A DNA stretch of 6,835 nt, taken from Pseudonocardiales bacterium (GTDB lineage: Bacteria > Actinomycetota > Actinomycetes > Mycobacteriales > Jatrophihabitantaceae). The notes under the pieces are model-generated. The model was given only the letters and a program-made list of their open reading frames with translations, was not told the origin of the DNA and did not search any database. Shown here piece after piece: positions 5,623 through 6,835 of the stretch. Where the stretch lies: positions 1-6,835 of the forward strand of contig JAVEEO010000330.1 in the NCBI GenBank assembly GCA_030840415.1, given 5' to 3'. The position numbers were made by a program, and so were the translations under genes. Positions within the stretch are counted from its first letter, which is position 1. Every line of letters begins with the position of its first letter.

Positions 5623-5731
5623 GAAGACCGCTCGAACCAGAGCGTGAGATGGCCCCGCGGCCCGCGCTCGGCATTGCACCGAGAGGTTCTCTCGACGAGC
5701 GCGTCGCGGTCCTTGCGTGAGGATGGCGCCG

Positions 5732-5785
5732 ATGCCGCTCCCACTGTCAGATCCCCGCTACTGCCCGACACAGGCTTCGCGATGA
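5732..5785 (+). CDS. Possible 17-residue leader open frame coupled to the di-iron oxidase
   Basis: ATG at 5732 has GAGG (5719-5722) 9 nt upstream and encodes MPLPLSDPRYCPTQASR. Its TGA (5783-5785) overlaps the oxidase ATG (5782-5784) as ATGA. Since the oxidase ATG has only a weak ribosome site of its own, re-initiation after this short frame would explain its translation. It may equally be chance; no conserved leader peptide is recognised. Confidence 0.3.
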   Translation: MPLPLSDPRYCPTQASR

Positions 5786-6810
5786 GGCTGCCCGAAGCAC
5801 GCGGGCCGCTGACCGAGGAACTGCTCGGCGCGCTGCGCCGGCCGGCCGGCGCTCAGCGGCTGTTCGGCGCCGGCATGGCTCTGGACACGCCGGCTGCCGC
5901 ACTGTCCGACGAGGACCTGCAACTGGGCCTGTGGATCGGTTACGAGCTGCACTACGCCGGCTTCGACGACGCCGCCCCCGGCTGGGAGTGGGACCCGGAG
6001 CTGATGTCGTGGACCCGGGCCCTGGAGGACCGGTTCGCCACCGCGTTGCGCGACTGCGTGCCGGTCCCCGCGCTGCCCGGTCTCCGGCCGGGTGAGCCGA
6101 TCGCCGATCGGCTCGCGACGTTGGTCGAGGCCGACACCGGGCCGCAGCTGTCGCGCTACCTGCAATCGGCCGCGTCCGTCGAGGAATTCCGCGAGTTCGT
6201 CACGCATCGCTCGATCTACCACTTGAAGGAGGCCGATCCGCACAGCTGGGCGATCCCCCGGTTGCGCGGCAGGGCCAAGGCGGCACTGACCGAGATTCAG
6301 TTCGACGAGTACGGCGCGGGCTCCGTGTCGCGGATGCACTCGGAGCTGTTCCGCGCGACCATGCGCGGCCTGGGCCTCGACGACGACTACGGCCACTACC
6401 TGGACCGGGTGCCCGGTGAGACGTTGGCGATCAGCAACCTGATGTCCTACTTCGGCTTGCACCGGGAGCACCGCGGCGCGCTGGTCGGGCATCTGGCTGC
6501 CTTCGAAATGACCTCGTCGACGCCGAATCGTCGCTATGGCAAGGGATTGCGCCGGCTCGGCGGCGACACCACGGCAACCCGGTTCTACGACGAGCACGTG
6601 ACCGCCGATGCGCTGCACGAGCAGTTGGCCGTGCACGACCTGTGCGGCTCGCTGGTTGCCGACGAGCCGGAGCTGGCCGATGACGTGCTGTATGGCGCCG
6701 CCTGCGCCCTGCACCTGGACAACCTGTTCGCAACCCGTCTGATGGACTGCTGGACGGCCGGACGGTCCTCGCTGCGCCCCGTCGGATCGGCCGTCCTGGC
6801 CGCACCATGA
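5782..6810 (+). CDS. Haem-oxygenase-like di-iron oxidase (iron-containing redox enzyme family)
   Basis: A 342-residue soluble helical protein of the haem-oxygenase-like diiron oxidase (HDO) type. Landmarks are LPEARGPLTEEL near the start, YELHYAGFDD (54-63), WEWDPEL (68-74), HLKEADPH (147-154), DEYGAG (175-180), RMHSELF (184-190), AFEMTSSTPNRRY (240-252) and DEHVTADALHE (270-280). The probable iron ligands are E150, E176, H186, E242, H272, D276 and H279. Members activate O2 at two irons for N-oxygenation, desaturation or C-C cleavage; the substrate is not readable here. The ATG at 5782 was chosen because homologues, as I recall them, begin a few residues before the LPxARGPLS segment; the frame also offers GTG 5644 and TTG 5713. 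Its own ribosome site is poor, but a short open frame ends on this ATG. The stop overlaps the next ATG, so it is probably the first gene of an operon. Confidence 0.82.
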   Translation: MRLPEARGPLTEELLGALRRPAGAQRLFGAGMALDTPAAALSDEDLQLGLWIGYELHYAGFDDAAPGWEWDPELMSWTRALEDRFATALRDCVPVPALPGLRPGEPIADRLATLVEADTGPQLSRYLQSAASVEEFREFVTHRSIYHLKEADPHSWAIPRLRGRAKAALTEIQFDEYGAGSVSRMHSELFRATMRGLGLDDDYGHYLDRVPGETLAISNLMSYFGLHREHRGALVGHLAAFEMTSSTPNRRYGKGLRRLGGDTTATRFYDEHVTADALHEQLAVHDLCGSLVADEPELADDVLYGAACALHLDNLFATRLMDCWTAGRSSLRPVGSAVLAAP

Positions 6811-6835
6811 TGGCCCTCAACTACGTGCTGCCGAT
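6807..6835 (+). CDS. Start of a downstream gene (partial, unidentified)
   Basis: ATG at 6807 overlaps the oxidase stop (ATGA) and reads MMALNYVLP before the window ends; a second ATG follows at 6810. Only nine complete codons are visible, too few to name a family. The 4-nt overlap suggests translational coupling and a functional link with the di-iron oxidase. Confidence 0.55.

Larger units (their letters stand above)
5410..5781. other. Divergent intergenic region between the MDR reductase and the di-iron oxidase
   Basis: 372 bp with no convincing protein gene. It holds a near-palindromic AT-rich element GGAAATATTCC (5471-5481), a cluster of GACACC elements (5503-5554), a possible -10 for the rightward gene (TAGCAT, 5617-5622), overlapping short hairpins (5667-5706) and a very short open frame that touches the oxidase ATG. 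An in-frame GTG at 5644 would extend the oxidase leftwards by 46 residues, but that extension has no family resemblance. Confidence 0.55.

Noticed and set aside
5621..5647. Eight-codon frame MKTARTRA as a leader peptide
   Set aside because: It begins within the possible -10 element, so it could not be transcribed from that promoter, and it has no ribosome site.
5410..5679. N-terminal extension of the MDR reductase
   Set aside because: It would add about 90 Arg/Gly/Pro-rich residues unlike any MDR protein. AAAGG at 5418-5422 supports the GTG at 5407-5409.
5758..6714. Long minus-strand open frame opposite the di-iron oxidase
   Set aside because: It overlaps nearly the whole oxidase, whose metal-ligand pattern is clear. 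The antisense product has no recognisable motif.

Overview
The window comes from a high-GC actinobacterium. Coding stretches reach 70-80% G+C by hand count, codons end mostly in G or C, GTG and TTG starts occur, Shine-Dalgarno sites are GGAGG-like, and the gene families are typical of actinomycetes. The genus cannot be named from the sequence alone. I found no tRNA, rRNA, CRISPR array, insertion sequence or phage gene.

Layout. (1) Bases 1-243, plus strand: the 3' end of a probable glycoside hydrolase family 65 gene (disaccharide phosphorylase class). It converges with the next unit and overlaps it by 4 bp. (2) Bases 2787-240, minus strand: a compact three-gene operon read as YqcI/YcgG-family protein, then single-domain cupin, then APC-superfamily transporter resembling the YjeH amino-acid exporter. 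Gaps are 38 nt and then a 4-nt ATGA overlap. (3) Bases 2788-3219: a divergent control region, relatively AT-rich at its left end, with candidate promoters and inverted repeats. (4) Bases 3220-4152, plus: a beta-hydroxyacid dehydrogenase-family oxidoreductase. (5) Bases 4288-4482, plus: a 64-residue acidic protein, preceded by four tandem 10-bp repeats. (6) Bases 5409-4495, minus: a zinc-free MDR-family quinone/enone oxidoreductase, convergent with the small gene. (7) Bases 5410-5781: a second divergent control region with repeated GACACC elements and a hairpin-rich leader. (8) Bases 5782-6810, plus: a haem-oxygenase-like di-iron oxidase. Its stop overlaps the ATG of a further gene cut by the window end.

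How the genes may work together. The most interesting unit is the YqcI/YcgG-cupin-transporter operon. From memory, characterised relatives of the YqcI/YcgG family include haem-dependent guanidine/arginine N-hydroxylases, and cupins can act on N-hydroxylated amino acids (the cupin domain of SznF makes an N-nitrosourea). A coupled YjeH-like exporter would complete a minimal make-and-export cassette for an N-oxidised amino-acid-derived metabolite. This is inference, not shown by the sequence.

Separately, the di-iron oxidase at the right end carries seven potential metal ligands. Their spacing matches my recollection of the SznF N-oxygenase ligand set at every interval. Whether the two units share a pathway is unknown. 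The dehydrogenase and the MDR reductase between them look like ordinary redox enzymes whose substrates cannot be told.
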